Origin: Phycisphaerae bacterium
GTDB lineage: Bacteria > Planctomycetota > Phycisphaerae > Phycisphaerales > SM1A02
NCBI GenBank assembly: GCA_002690755.1
Contig: NZFT01000046.1
Location: forward strand, 1-5,878
Length of the DNA: 5,878 nucleotides
Direction: 5' to 3'
Under the pieces are notes generated by a model, which worked only from the letters and a program-made list of their open reading frames with translations, searched no databases and had not been told where the DNA came from. How positions within the stretch are numbered: position 1 is the stretch's first letter; every line of letters begins with the position of its first letter. Shown in pieces: positions 1 through 5,653 of this stretch. The position numbers were made by a program, and so were the translations under genes.

Positions 1-191
1 CAGGGACATCCACCCTCCATCTCCAGCGTGAGCGTGGCAGTCGCTTCCATCGATCCCCGCCGTGATTCCGGGTGTTCCATGATGCAGGTGCGGATCGCCG
101 GGATGGCCCGAACGCCCGCGGGTCGGGTCACGATCGCCTCGCGGGACGACCACCGCCGTCGCGAAATCGCCGGATACGCGATACTCCCGAC

Positions 192-1055
192 ATGGTCGAT
201 TCTCCCAACCCGTCGCCGGCTTTTCCATCGGTGTCCTTGGTCGACCTGCTGCTGGCCGCGCTCGCCATCGTGGCATTCGCCCTCGCCCTGCTCCAACTGA
301 CCGGAATCCTCTCCGTCGGCAACGAGATGCCGCGGCTGCTCGATCTGATCGACCTCGGGATCTGCGGATTCTTCCTGGCCGACTTCTTCCGGTCGCTGGC
401 GAAGGCACCGAACAAGTGGCGATACCTTCGAACCTGGGGGTGGTTCGATCTGTTGAGCTCGATCCCGATCATCATCGTCCCCGGTTCGACGCTGTCCTAC
501 ACGCCGGTGATGCTGCGGATCACCAGGCTGGCCAGGGTCCTTCGCGCCATTCGTTCGATCCGGATGATCGTGCGGATCGCCCGCCACGATCGTTCCGGGG
601 CGGTGCTCACGGGAATCCTCCTCTTCAGCGTCGTGATCTCGGTGGGGAGTTGCATCGGCGTGCTCTGGGCCGAAACCCGGCCGAATCTTCCACCGGCGAT
701 CGCGGAGCAGGTGACGCTCGATACCGCCGACGAGATCCTGTGGTGGGCGGTGGTGACCTGTTCCACCGTGGGATACGGCGATGCGGCCCCGGTGACCAAC
801 GCCGGCCGCATCTTCGCGGTGGGTCTGATGCTGGTCGGGATCGGCGCCTTCGGCACCGTGACCAGCACCCTCGGCATCTTCATCAGCAAACTGCGGGATC
901 CACCCCGCCAGAAGCAGGACGAGAATCACGAACGACTCGAGCGCATGGAGCAACGACTCCACGACCTCCACGAACTCCTTGATCGCCGGCCCGGGAGGAC
1001 CAACCCACCCCCGGGGGACCGACCGGAGCCCTATCCGGAAGACCGGCGGTCATGA
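192..1055 (+). CDS. Six-transmembrane voltage-gated-type potassium channel
   Basis: This 287-residue inner-membrane protein is predicted to form a tetrameric K+ channel. Hydrophobic segments fit S1 (about 16-38), S2 (51-70), S3 (80-98, with the FDLLSSIP motif), S4 (106-130), S5 (139-160) and S6 (203-232). S4 has arginines at every third position (109, 112, 115, 118, 121, 124), the signature of a voltage sensor. The pore helix contains LWWAVVT, and the selectivity filter is STVGYGD at 191-197. The cytoplasmic tail (about 240-265) is charged and heptad-like, so it could be a short coiled coil aiding assembly. No RCK/TrkA-N or cyclic-nucleotide domain is present. The ATG at 192 was chosen because the in-frame ATG at 72 would add 40 Arg/Pro/Gly-rich residues that look like translated non-coding DNA. 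Neither start has a clear Shine-Dalgarno. The stop overlaps the next start as ATGA. The family call is firm; gating and physiological role are unknown. Confidence 0.9.
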   Translation: MVDSPNPSPAFPSVSLVDLLLAALAIVAFALALLQLTGILSVGNEMPRLLDLIDLGICGFFLADFFRSLAKAPNKWRYLRTWGWFDLLSSIPIIIVPGSTLSYTPVMLRITRLARVLRAIRSIRMIVRIARHDRSGAVLTGILLFSVVISVGSCIGVLWAETRPNLPPAIAEQVTLDTADEILWWAVVTCSTVGYGDAAPVTNAGRIFAVGLMLVGIGAFGTVTSTLGIFISKLRDPPRQKQDENHERLERMEQRLHDLHELLDRRPGRTNPPPGDRPEPYPEDRRS

Positions 1056-1948
1056 AGCCTCCGCACCACCAGTTCGCCGTGGCGTCCACCTCGATCGCAT
1101 CGATCGCATCGATCGCATCGTTCGGCGGCCTCGCCGTGTCGGCGTGTCTCGGGACGGTGCTCCTGTTCTTCGTCGGCTGCGGCACGGCCCCCGACCGGGA
1201 CCGATCCGGTACCAGCACGTCCCCCCCGCCATCGCTGCGGATCGCGACGTACAACATCCGCCACGGGCGGGGCGCGGACGACGTGCTCGATCTCGATCGC
1301 ACCGCCCGTGCGATCGCCGCCCTCGACGCCGACGTGGTGGCCCTGCAGGAGGTCGACGAGCGAGTCCGTCGAAGCGGACGCATCGACCAGGCGGCGGCGC
1401 TCGGTGAAAGCCTCGGCATGCATCACGGCTTCGGATCGTTCATGGATCACGACGGTGGCCGGTACGGGATGGCGATCCTCTCCCGCTGGCCGATCGCGTC
1501 GATCGATTCCTGGCGACTGCCCACCGGCAACGAACCCCGCATCGCGCTGGCGATCGAGATCGATCCACCCGGATTCGGGCGCTGCACGATCGTCGACGTG
1601 CACTTCGACTGGGTCACGGACGACGGCTTCCGGTTCGCCCAGGCGGAGGTGGTCGCGGCGCGACTCGCCGACCTCGATCGACCGTGGATCCTGCTGGGCG
1701 ACTTCAACGACACGCCCGGCACCCGGACTCGCGGCCGGCTCGGCGGACTCGGCCGCGAGGGCGACCGGCCGCCCGAAGAATCGAACACCTGGCCCGCGGA
1801 CGCCCCCGCCGTCGACATCGACTCGATCATCGCCGGCCCGGTGGAGGCCTGGGCGGCCTTCGATCTGCGGGTGGTGCCCGAAGCGATCGCATCCGATCAC
1901 CGCCCGGTCGTCGCCGACCTGACGCCGCGGCCGGCGCCGGGCGATTGA
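1052..1948 (+). CDS. Probable lipoprotein of the endonuclease/exonuclease/phosphatase (EEP) family
   Basis: This 298-residue protein has the EEP (DNase I-like) metal-dependent phosphoesterase fold. Visible motifs, in order, are TYNIRHG (66-72, metal/active-site Asn68), ALQEVD (97-102, metal-binding Glu100), YGMAILSR (138-145), VDVHFD (181-186), GDFND (216-220, Asp217 and Asn219), a DID segment (255-257) and SDHRPV (281-286, catalytic Asp282-His283). The N-terminus has a hydrophobic stretch (about 26-42) ending in FFVGC, so Cys43 may be a lipidated Cys after signal peptidase II cleavage. Phe at -3 of the lipobox is not ideal. A Ser/Thr/Pro-rich linker (49-61) then leads into the enzyme. The predicted location is therefore an outward-facing membrane surface. 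The substrate could be nucleic acid, phospholipid or phosphorylated small molecule; the sequence does not decide. The start overlaps the channel gene stop by four bases, suggesting translational coupling. Confidence 0.88.
   Translation: MKPPHHQFAVASTSIASIASIASFGGLAVSACLGTVLLFFVGCGTAPDRDRSGTSTSPPPSLRIATYNIRHGRGADDVLDLDRTARAIAALDADVVALQEVDERVRRSGRIDQAAALGESLGMHHGFGSFMDHDGGRYGMAILSRWPIASIDSWRLPTGNEPRIALAIEIDPPGFGRCTIVDVHFDWVTDDGFRFAQAEVVAARLADLDRPWILLGDFNDTPGTRTRGRLGGLGREGDRPPEESNTWPADAPAVDIDSIIAGPVEAWAAFDLRVVPEAIASDHRPVVADLTPRPAPGD
1091..1120 (+). repeat. 9-bp in-frame tandem repeat in the lipoprotein signal region
   Basis: Three exact copies of TCGATCGCA plus a partial fourth lie back to back. 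They encode a repeated Ile-Ala-Ser (residues 15-23) just ahead of the hydrophobic core of the signal sequence. Copy-number change here would keep the reading frame and alter only signal-peptide length. Confidence 0.85.
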
Positions 1949-1952
1949 CGCG

Positions 1953-1966
1953 GGCGGATGGCCGCC
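1953..1966 (+). terminator. Weak hairpin after the EEP gene, possible terminator
   Basis: A GGCGG / CCGCC stem (5 bp) closes an ATGG loop, beginning four bases past the stop codon. No T-run follows, so it does not meet the usual intrinsic terminator pattern. In DNA this GC-rich such short stems also arise by chance. Confidence 0.2.
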
Positions 1967-2029
1967 GCCGTGTCCACCAAGATCGAGCGACACCGGACGT
2001 GAAAAAGCGACCACTTTCCGTCCCGTGAA

Positions 2030-2051
2030 GAATTGGAACACGTTCCAATTC
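2030..2051. promoter_or_regulatory. Perfect 10+2+10 palindrome, operator-like
   Basis: The arms GAATTGGAAC (2030-2039) and GTTCCAATTC (2042-2051) are exact inverted repeats separated by AC. The core TGGAAC/GTTCCA resembles the dyad sites bound by LacI-type sugar-responsive repressors, but this likeness is only by eye. The 2-base spacer makes it a poor RNA hairpin and a good protein-binding dyad, and no T-run follows. It sits about 165 bases upstream of the secreted glycoside hydrolase and about 80 bases past the EEP stop, and it is AT-rich against its surroundings. I infer an operator controlling the hydrolase gene; the regulator is not in the window. Confidence 0.55.
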
Positions 2052-2137
2052 CCCAGTCGTCGTCGCGGACGCCACGTCCCGGCGGAGCCTCGCGCGAACC
2101 CTTCATGCATCGGGTGGTGACCTTTCGATCGAGCATC

Positions 2138-2143
2138 TAGAAT
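2138..2143 (+). promoter_or_regulatory. Possible -10 box (TAGAAT) for the glycoside hydrolase gene
   Basis: TAGAAT matches five of six positions of the sigma-70 -10 consensus and is one of few AT-rich hexamers in the intergenic region. At a 17-base spacing the upstream hexamer (2115-2120, TGGTGA) is a poor -35. The box is about 73 bases before the start codon and about 85 bases after the palindrome. Confidence 0.3.
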
Positions 2144-2216
2144 CGAACGCCCCGCGCCGAGCGGACCAGCCTCGCGACGAAACCACGCCGACCCCGGCGG
2201 ACCGGACCGAAGACAC

Positions 2217-4169
2217 ATGATGCATCGAAACACGCTCCGCTCGTTCCTCCTCGTCCTCCTCGCGATCCTCGGACTCGCGACCGCGACCGCCCACGCGGAA
2301 CGCGGCCGACCGGTCATCGACGACTCGCTGGGGTTCAAGCGACTCCTCAGTGATCAAGGCACGCTCCTCCGCGGCGTCAGCCTCTCGTGGGACGGCGGCG
2401 ATCCGTACGGCAGCCAGAAGAAGTTCATGCCCTCCCAGGCCTCGCTCGACGCGCTCGCCCGGGACCATGGCTACAACACCGTCCACCTCTACCTCGAAGG
2501 CGATTCCTCCGGAAACACCGATCCCGTCGGTTACAACGTCGAGGACTGCGACATCCTGGTGGACCGATGCGCGAAGGCGGGCCTCTACCTGATCATCACG
2601 ATCGGATGCAACGGCGAGAACGGCGCGATCCACTCGATGGACTTCATCCAGGACTTCTGGAAGTTCTACGGTCCCCGCTACAAGGACCGGACCCACGTCA
2701 TCTACGAGGCCAAGAACGAACCCGTCCACTTCACCGCCGCCCACTGGCGCCCCGAGGACTGGGACGACCAGATGACCATGTACCGAACGATCCGGGAGGT
2801 GGCCCCCGACACCATGGTCCTCCTGTTCTCCTACATGGGTTTCCGATACGAAGGCGCGGTGGCGGACGCGATTCGAAACGTGACCGCCCGCGGCGTCGAC
2901 TGGAACAACGCCGCCGTCGCGTGGCACGGATACGAGACCCGCCAGGGAATCGAAGCGTGCCTCGACCTCATCCGGCGCACGCCGGGATTTCCGGCCACGA
3001 TCTGCACCGAGTTCTGGCCCGGCGACACCGTCCCGGATCCGAGCATCGAGGACGACGAGTCCTACAACGCCGCGTTCGAAGCCCACCACACCGGCTGGCT
3101 CCAGTTCCAATGGCTGGCCGCCAACGACGCCGAACTCCCCGGCCTCGCCTATCGCCTCGATCGGGCCGGCGTGACCTGGACGCCCGATCATCCCGACGCC
3201 CGCTGGCCGGCGAGTGGCAGTCCGGACATTCCCGAGGACGGCGCACCGGTCGCGATCTTCGACCGCGGCCGTGAGCGGTTCGTCTCCGCCCCCGGGGGCG
3301 GCGACCTCACCGCGGTGCTCGAGCGATACACCGGTGACGCCGACGATCGGTTCACGCTGGAACGCGTCGGGCCCGGCCTGGTCGCCTTCAAGGCGAGCAA
3401 CGGCGCCTACGTCTCCGCCGCCTGCAACACCGACGCCCTCACCCCGGTCGCGACGGAAGTCGGACCGCGGGAGACCTTCCGCTGGATCGAACGCCCCAAC
3501 GGTGACGTCGTGCTTCGGTCGCTCGGTGGCGGCGGACACCTCGTCCGCAGCATCACCCGCGAACTCGCGGGCGGACTCACCCTCGAGATCCTGGTGGCCG
3601 ATGCGGACCATGCAGGGTTGGCCGAGACGAACTACGTGATGCTCGACGGCCGGACGCCGCAGGCCGCTCCGAAGGCTCCGGTCTCGACCGCCGAGGCATC
3701 ACCGGAACCCGGACCGTTCCTCGGTCGTCCTCATGCGATCCCCGGAACCATCGAGCTGGTCGACTTCGACCACGGCGGCGAAGGCGTCGCCTATCACGAC
3801 TCCGCGCCGGACAACATCGACGGATTCCACCGCCCTCGCGAAGGGGTCGACATCCAGGCCAGCGCGGAAGGCGGCTCGGTCGTGGCGTGGATCGAGGACG
3901 GCGAGTGGCTCCGCTACACCGTCGACGTGAAGCGGGCGGGTCGATACCGGCTGGACATCCGTCACGCCGGGGGCCCGGGTGCGCTGAACATCGAATTCGG
4001 CGGTCGCAACGTGACCGGTGAAATTCGAACCACGCCGACCGCGAACTGGCAGGACTGGACGGATCTCGTCACCGAGGTCGACCTGCCCGCCGGGGTGCAG
4101 GAGATGCACGTGCGTCTGGGCGCCGGCTACAACCTTCGCAGCGTCACCTTCACCCCGATCGACGGCTGA
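2217..4169 (+). CDS. Secreted glycoside hydrolase: GH5-like catalytic domain, fascin-like beta-trefoil, CBM6-like module
   Basis: This 650-residue exported enzyme probably cleaves a beta-linked polysaccharide. The signal peptide is residues 1-27 (hydrophobic core 9-22, cleavage after ATAHA). The catalytic domain (about 35-325) shows GH5-type marks: LRGVSLSW (51-58), acid/base Glu168 in KNEP (166-169), the HGY motif (237-239), the nucleophile candidate Glu265 in CTEFW (263-267) and GWLQFQW (293-299) at the last strand. Residues 344-475 look like a fascin-type beta-trefoil (RFVSAPGGG and FKASNGAYVSA repeats). A Pro/Ala linker (480-505) leads to a CBM6-like module (509-647), recognisable from IPGTIELVDFDHGGEGVAYHD and EDGEWLRYTVDVKRAGRYRL-type segments. 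CBM6 modules bind glucan, xylan or agar-type chains, so the substrate remains open. The first ATG of an ATGATG pair is used; the second would remove one residue. No strong Shine-Dalgarno is visible. The gene stands alone, with an operator-like palindrome upstream. Confidence 0.88.
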   Translation: MMHRNTLRSFLLVLLAILGLATATAHAERGRPVIDDSLGFKRLLSDQGTLLRGVSLSWDGGDPYGSQKKFMPSQASLDALARDHGYNTVHLYLEGDSSGNTDPVGYNVEDCDILVDRCAKAGLYLIITIGCNGENGAIHSMDFIQDFWKFYGPRYKDRTHVIYEAKNEPVHFTAAHWRPEDWDDQMTMYRTIREVAPDTMVLLFSYMGFRYEGAVADAIRNVTARGVDWNNAAVAWHGYETRQGIEACLDLIRRTPGFPATICTEFWPGDTVPDPSIEDDESYNAAFEAHHTGWLQFQWLAANDAELPGLAYRLDRAGVTWTPDHPDARWPASGSPDIPEDGAPVAIFDRGRERFVSAPGGGDLTAVLERYTGDADDRFTLERVGPGLVAFKASNGAYVSAACNTDALTPVATEVGPRETFRWIERPNGDVVLRSLGGGGHLVRSITRELAGGLTLEILVADADHAGLAETNYVMLDGRTPQAAPKAPVSTAEASPEPGPFLGRPHAIPGTIELVDFDHGGEGVAYHDSAPDNIDGFHRPREGVDIQASAEGGSVVAWIEDGEWLRYTVDVKRAGRYRLDIRHAGGPGALNIEFGGRNVTGEIRTTPTANWQDWTDLVTEVDLPAGVQEMHVRLGAGYNLRSVTFTPIDG

Positions 4170-4192
4170 GGCGTCATCGCACGGCCGACGCC
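4170..4192 (+). terminator. Stem-loop directly after the glycoside hydrolase stop
   Basis: GGCGTC (4170-4175) pairs with GACGCC (4187-4192) around an 11-base loop, starting at the first base after the stop codon. No T-run follows. It may help end transcription in the convergent gap, but the support is structural only. Confidence 0.25.
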
Positions 4193-4209
4193 ACGCCGAT
4201 CCGGCATCA

Positions 4210-4223
4210 CGCACGCGAGTGCG
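4210..4223. terminator. Small GNRA-capped hairpin in the convergent gap
   Basis: CGCAC and GTGCG form a 5-bp stem around GCGA, which is a GNRA tetraloop in + strand RNA. It lies between the stops of the hydrolase (4169) and the peptide precursor (4245). It could serve either strand as part of a weak terminator, although no T-run is seen on either side. Confidence 0.25.
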
Positions 4224-4244
4224 GGACGCGCGAGCCAACGCACC

Positions 4245-4553
4245 TCAGCAGGCGTGACAGGTTCGATTGGGTGAGACCGTGGTGTTGAAGCTCCGCATGC
4301 CCGGATCACACCCGCCCGCCGCGTGCTGCAGATCCTCGTCCGAGAGGTGCTCGTGACCCTGCGGGGCCACCGGCATGGTGATGTGGACGCGATCGGTCTC
4401 GTTCTCGACGACCTTGACGGTGACGCCCTCGGGCACCGGCATCCCGTATTCGGCGAGGACCACGGTCGGCTCGCGCAGGAAGCGGGCCTTCAACGCTTCG
4501 TCCTTCCAGCAGTCCGCGAACAACGTGGCGAGTCGGTTCTTTTCTTCGGTCAT
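4245..4553 (-). CDS. RiPP precursor with nitrile-hydratase-like (NHLP) leader
   Basis: This 102-residue protein matches the NHLP-leader family of ribosomal peptide precursors. The leader has the expected order: an N-terminal helix (about 3-27, including LKARFLREP), VVLAEYGMPVPEGVTVKVVE (31-50), DRVHITMPV (54-62), then LSDEDLQHAAGG (70-81). Cleavage after Gly80-Gly81 by a C39-type protease-transporter would release a 21-residue core (82-102). The core starts CDPGMRSF and ends NRTCHAC, with Cys at 82, 99 and 102 and Ser/Thr at 88, 91, 92, 94 and 98. These residues could form thioether rings, azol(in)es or disulfides. The metal-binding CTLCSC motif of true nitrile hydratase alpha chains is absent. 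The ATG at 4553 was chosen because AAAGGGA lies 7 bases upstream; the in-frame ATG at 4598 would add 15 non-family residues. No modification or export gene is in the window, so the mature product is unknown. Confidence 0.85.
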   Translation of the reverse strand: MTEEKNRLATLFADCWKDEALKARFLREPTVVLAEYGMPVPEGVTVKVVENETDRVHITMPVAPQGHEHLSDEDLQHAAGGCDPGMRSFNTTVSPNRTCHAC

Positions 4554-4570
4554 GGAGGCGTCCCTTTCAT
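4550..4570 (-). other. Ribosome binding site and six-codon upstream frame at the precursor start
   Basis: The Shine-Dalgarno-like AAAGGGA (4567-4561) is 7 bases from the ATG at 4553 and decides the start. The same stretch also contains ATG at 4570 opening a tiny frame, M-K-G-T-P-P, whose TGA overlaps the precursor ATG as ATGA. The ribosome binding site is well supported. Translation of the mini-frame is not shown and may be chance, particularly since its own codons contain the binding site. Confidence 0.45.
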
Positions 4571-4610
4571 CAAGCGGGGCGACGGTGGTCGGGGTCACGA
4601 TGGTCCAGCA

Positions 4611-4633
4611 CGTCCGACGTGGGAGCTCGGACG
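4611..4633. other. 7-bp inverted repeat upstream of the precursor gene
   Basis: CGTCCGA (4611-4617) and TCGGACG (4627-4633) are exact inverted repeats around a 9-base loop, about 58 bases before the precursor start on the - strand. It could be a 5' leader hairpin, a protein site, or part of a terminator for the upstream operon. No T-run is adjacent. Confidence 0.3.
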
Positions 4634-4646
4634 CCCGGCGGGAACG

Positions 4647-4652
4647 ATCGTA
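4647..4652 (-). promoter_or_regulatory. Possible -10 box (TACGAT) for the peptide precursor
   Basis: On the - strand TACGAT matches five of six -10 consensus positions and lies about 94 bases before the precursor ATG. No convincing -35 element is found at 16-18 bases. It is offered only because the 228-base gap to phzF suggests the precursor has its own promoter. Confidence 0.2.
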
Positions 4653-4689
4653 CCCGGCTCGGGTCGGTCCTCACGACGTCGCGTCCTAA

Positions 4690-4780
4690 ACCGACATCCC
4701 GCCCCGACATCCCGCCTCGACACCCCGCCTCGACACCCCGCCTCGACACCCCGCCTCGACACCCCGCCTCGATGCCCGAA
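4690..4780. repeat. 13-bp tandem repeat array, about seven units
   Basis: The + strand unit is CTCGACACCCCGC (GCGGGGTGTCGAG on the - strand). Four consecutive units (4716-4767) are identical. Two units on the left (4690-4715) share a CCGACATCCCGC variant, and one on the right (4768-4780) is degraded. The array starts one base past the PhzF stop codon and occupies part of the gap before the peptide precursor. The 13-base period is not a multiple of three, so it is not a coding repeat, and there are no spacers, so it is not CRISPR. Each unit carries the TCGA palindrome. It is probably a slippage-prone intergenic minisatellite; a binding-site array or an RNA role is possible. Confidence 0.9.
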
Positions 4781-4781
4781 C

Positions 4782-5627
4782 TCACCCGAGGAAGGCGCCG
4801 TCCAGCACCAGTCGGGCCCGCCCCGCGACGCGGACGATGCCCTCGTCGGCGGTGGTCGCGTCCACCCGGACCCTTCCCCCCCGCGGGCCCCCCTGCCAGG
4901 TCAGGAAGGTCGGCCCGAGGTCTCCGCGCCAGAGCAGACCGAGGCTTGCATGCAGCGAACCGGTGACCGGATCCTCGTCGACCGAGACGTTCGGCGCGAA
5001 GTAACGGCTGACCACCGAGGCGCCGTCCGGACGATCGCGGGCCAGCGCGGTCACCGCGATCCCGCGGGCCTGCACCGCGCCGAGCAGCCGCATGTCGGGC
5101 GTCATTCGTTCGATCACCGCCGGATCGTCGAGCACCAGCACGAGGTCGTCCTCCAGCGTGCGGACGACCCGGCCCGGCTCGATGCCGAGCCCTTCGAAAA
5201 GCCGTCGGTCCGGTGACGCGACCTCCTCCAGCGGCGAGGCGGGAAGTCCCACCGACTCGTATCCGTCGGTACGGACCGCCACGAGGTCGCCGCGATGCCG
5301 GGTGCGAAAGACGATGGGGTCGGTGGCGTCGGCGAGCCCCTTCTCCCGCAGGGTGTGCGCCGACGCGATCGTCGCGTGACCGCAGAGTTCGACCTCCTCG
5401 CCGGGAGTGAACCACCGGAGCATCCAGCCCGCCGTCGATTCCGGATCCTCGATCGGCGTGACGAACGCGGTCTCCGAAAGATTCATCTCCGATGCGATGT
5501 CGAGAAAACGGGATTCGACCCCGGGGGCGTCGCACCCGCCGGGGGGCAGGATGCAGACCGCGGCGGGGTTTCCGGTGAATGCGTCGTCCGTGACGAACGC
5601 ATCGACGATGGTGATCGGAATGGACAC
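4782..5627 (-). CDS. PhzF-family isomerase/epimerase
   Basis: This 281-residue cytoplasmic protein has the two-lobed diaminopimelate-epimerase-like fold of the PhzF family. Visible marks are IVDAFVTDDAFTGNPAAVC (7-25), the catalytic Glu52 in NLSETAF (49-55), the CGHAT motif (82-86), RYFAPNVSVDEDP (208-220) and DPVTGS (219-224), which together line the active site. Length is normal for the family. Members include the phenazine enzyme PhzF, but most genomic copies have unknown substrates, and no phenazine genes are here, so only the family is named. The start is taken as GTG at 5627 because GGAG (5637-5634) is 6 bases upstream. A TTG at 5633 would add two residues but touches the GGAG. The gene follows rsmE by 26 bases on the same strand and is probably co-transcribed with it. 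Two G-runs near 4876-4894 encode Gly/Pro/Arg and are normal in frame. Confidence 0.9.
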   Translation of the reverse strand: MSIPITIVDAFVTDDAFTGNPAAVCILPPGGCDAPGVESRFLDIASEMNLSETAFVTPIEDPESTAGWMLRWFTPGEEVELCGHATIASAHTLREKGLADATDPIVFRTRHRGDLVAVRTDGYESVGLPASPLEEVASPDRRLFEGLGIEPGRVVRTLEDDLVLVLDDPAVIERMTPDMRLLGAVQARGIAVTALARDRPDGASVVSRYFAPNVSVDEDPVTGSLHASLGLLWRGDLGPTFLTWQGGPRGGRVRVDATTADEGIVRVAGRARLVLDGAFLG

Positions 5628-5633
5628 GCGCAA

Positions 5634-5637
5634 CTCC
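5634..5637 (-). promoter_or_regulatory. Shine-Dalgarno GGAG that places the PhzF-family start
   Basis: On the - strand the order is CTGGAG, TTG, CGC, GTG. GGAG directly abuts the TTG but is 6 bases from the GTG at 5627, which is normal spacing. It lies wholly in the 26-base gap after rsmE. Confidence 0.55.
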
Positions 5638-5653
5638 AGAGGAAAGGACCGGT

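Noticed and set aside
1..80. A - strand frame starting at ATG 80 (or 50) and open to the left window edge, beginning M-E-H-P-E-S-R-R
   Set aside because: Only 26 codons are visible, no clear Shine-Dalgarno precedes either ATG, and no family can be recognised. A gene leaving the window here is possible but unsupported. Nothing else was seen in bases 1-191.
72..191. Upstream in-frame ATG giving the K+ channel a 40-residue N-terminal extension
   Set aside because: The extension is Arg/Pro/Gly-rich, not membrane-like, and has no supporting ribosome binding site. The ATG at 192 directly precedes a normal S1 segment.
2030..2051. Palindrome as an intrinsic terminator of the EEP gene
   Set aside because: A 2-base loop is too tight for a hairpin, there is no following T-run, and it lies about 80 bases past the stop.
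1031..2338. 435-codon open frame on the - strand opposite the EEP gene
   Set aside because: It is antisense to a gene with clear catalytic motifs. Its composition is Arg/Gly/Asp-rich low-information sequence, as expected opposite GC-rich coding DNA.
2103..3611. 502-codon open frame on the - strand opposite the glycoside hydrolase
   Set aside because: The sense strand encodes a signal peptide and GH5 motifs. The antisense product has no recognisable motif, and long stop-free antisense frames are common at this GC content.
4245..4553. True nitrile hydratase alpha subunit
   Set aside because: Far too short, lacks the CTLCSC metal motif and ends in a Gly-Gly leader plus a short core.
4554..4598. 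Earlier ATG at 4598 adding 15 residues to the peptide precursor
   Set aside because: The extra residues are outside the usual leader pattern, and the AAAGGGA site fits the ATG at 4553.
4690..4780. CRISPR-like array
   Set aside because: The units are contiguous 13-mers with no spacers.
4323..5216. 297-codon + strand frame spanning the peptide precursor and phzF region
   Set aside because: It crosses the non-coding 13-bp repeat array and lies antisense to two recognisable genes.
4570..5535. 321-codon - strand frame overlapping phzF in another frame and running through the tandem repeats
   Set aside because: Arg/Gly-rich shadow of the PhzF-family gene, with no family motif.
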